Shown: positions 5,976-6,258 of the stretch, piece by piece
Layout of the letters: each line of letters begins with the position of its first letter
How positions within the stretch are numbered: the stretch's first letter is position 1
Made by a program: the position numbers and the translations under genes
The notes under the pieces: generated by a model
Database searches by the model: none
What the model was told of the DNA's origin: nothing
Seen by the model: only the letters and a program-made list of their open reading frames with translations
Assembly (NCBI GenBank): GCA_016209865.1
Contig: JACQVL010000351.1
Span: 1 to 6,258, forward strand
From: Candidatus Latescibacterota bacterium
Lineage (GTDB): Bacteria; JAAXHH01; JACQVL01
Direction: 5' to 3'
Length of the DNA stretch: 6,258 bases

Positions 5976-5995
5976 TGTCGTTTTGTGAAGGCGCT

Positions 5996-6258
5996 ATGAA
6001 CGACGTGATGATCGAGCAGGCGGAGGGCATCGAGCAGCGCGCGCGCGCCGAGATCGTTCGCTCGAATGACCTTTCAGCCCTTGAAGAGGTACGCGTGAGG
6101 TACCTCGGGAAAAACGGCCAACTCACCCAGCTCCTCCGGACGATCGGCCAGGCCCCGCCAGACGCGCGCAAGCTCATCGGACAACGCGGGAATCAGGCCA
6201 AGACCGCGATCGAACAGGCCCTGGCCGTCCGCCGAACGGAGCTGGAGCGCGCCACTGC
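5996..6258 (+). CDS. pheS: Phenylalanyl-tRNA synthetase alpha subunit (3' partial)
   Basis: PheS is the catalytic alpha subunit of the alpha2-beta2 enzyme that charges tRNA-Phe. The frame runs from ATG 5996 to the window edge, 87 complete codons of a family usually about 330-350 residues long. What is visible is the N-terminal coiled-coil arm that contacts tRNA: a helical start, then VRVRYLGKNGQLT (residues 32-44) and a second charged helix ending RRTELERAT. This matches E. coli PheS closely in pattern (VRVEYLGKKGHLT). The catalytic domain lies beyond the window and pheT would be expected after it. The ribosome site is modest: GAAGG (5987-5991), 4 bases ahead. ATG 6008 is an in-frame alternative with no site of its own. 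Its place after rplT is the common bacterial order. Confidence 0.93.
   Translation, partial: MNDVMIEQAEGIEQRARAEIVRSNDLSALEEVRVRYLGKNGQLTQLLRTIGQAPPDARKLIGQRGNQAKTAIEQALAVRRTELERAT

Overview
This is a high-GC bacterial window of 6258 bases with every supported gene on the + strand. It has two unrelated parts. The left third is the 3' end of a gene for a large secreted or surface protein, built from fibronectin-type-III-like modules and ending in a type IX secretion (T9SS) / FlgD-like C-terminal sorting domain. The right two thirds is the conserved translation cluster thrS - infC - rpmI - rplT - pheS, with pheS cut by the window end. A T9SS-type tail suggests the Bacteroidota/FCB group or one of the GC-rich candidate phyla around it (Gemmatimonadota-, Latescibacterota- or Eisenbacteria-like). 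This is inference from the tail and the base composition; nothing here fixes the phylum.

Layout: the surface-protein gene (1-2238, 5' end missing) is followed by a 445-base gap. The gap holds a G/C-rich double-hairpin repeat (2247-2362), a good intrinsic terminator (2384-2427), and a roughly 220-bp inverted-repeat-bounded, AT-rich-cored element (2443-2662). The only strong promoter I see, TTGACA-N17-TATTTT at 2496-2524, lies inside that element and points at thrS. thrS starts at GTG 2684, just beyond the element, behind a GAGGAG ribosome site. infC follows after 85 bases and almost certainly starts with the rare codon ATT at 4701 behind a perfect AGGAGGTG. rpmI follows 18 bases later. Then come a G/C-rich palindromic repeat (5434-5476), rplT, another inverted repeat (5871-5975), and pheS from 5996 running off the end.

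The five genes form one functional set: two aminoacyl-tRNA synthetases (Thr and Phe alpha), initiation factor IF3, and ribosomal proteins L35 and L20. They are probably co-transcribed from the promoter in the repeat element, with internal control at infC through its weak start codon. I saw no T-box (no GGGTGGNACCGCG-like core) and no Phe-rich leader peptide.

The most notable non-coding feature is that almost every intergenic gap carries a different palindromic repeat. The one before thrS seems to supply the promoter, and its right arm is open in frame with thrS, which creates a false upstream start. I found no evidence of a new defence, CRISPR or transposase-encoding system.
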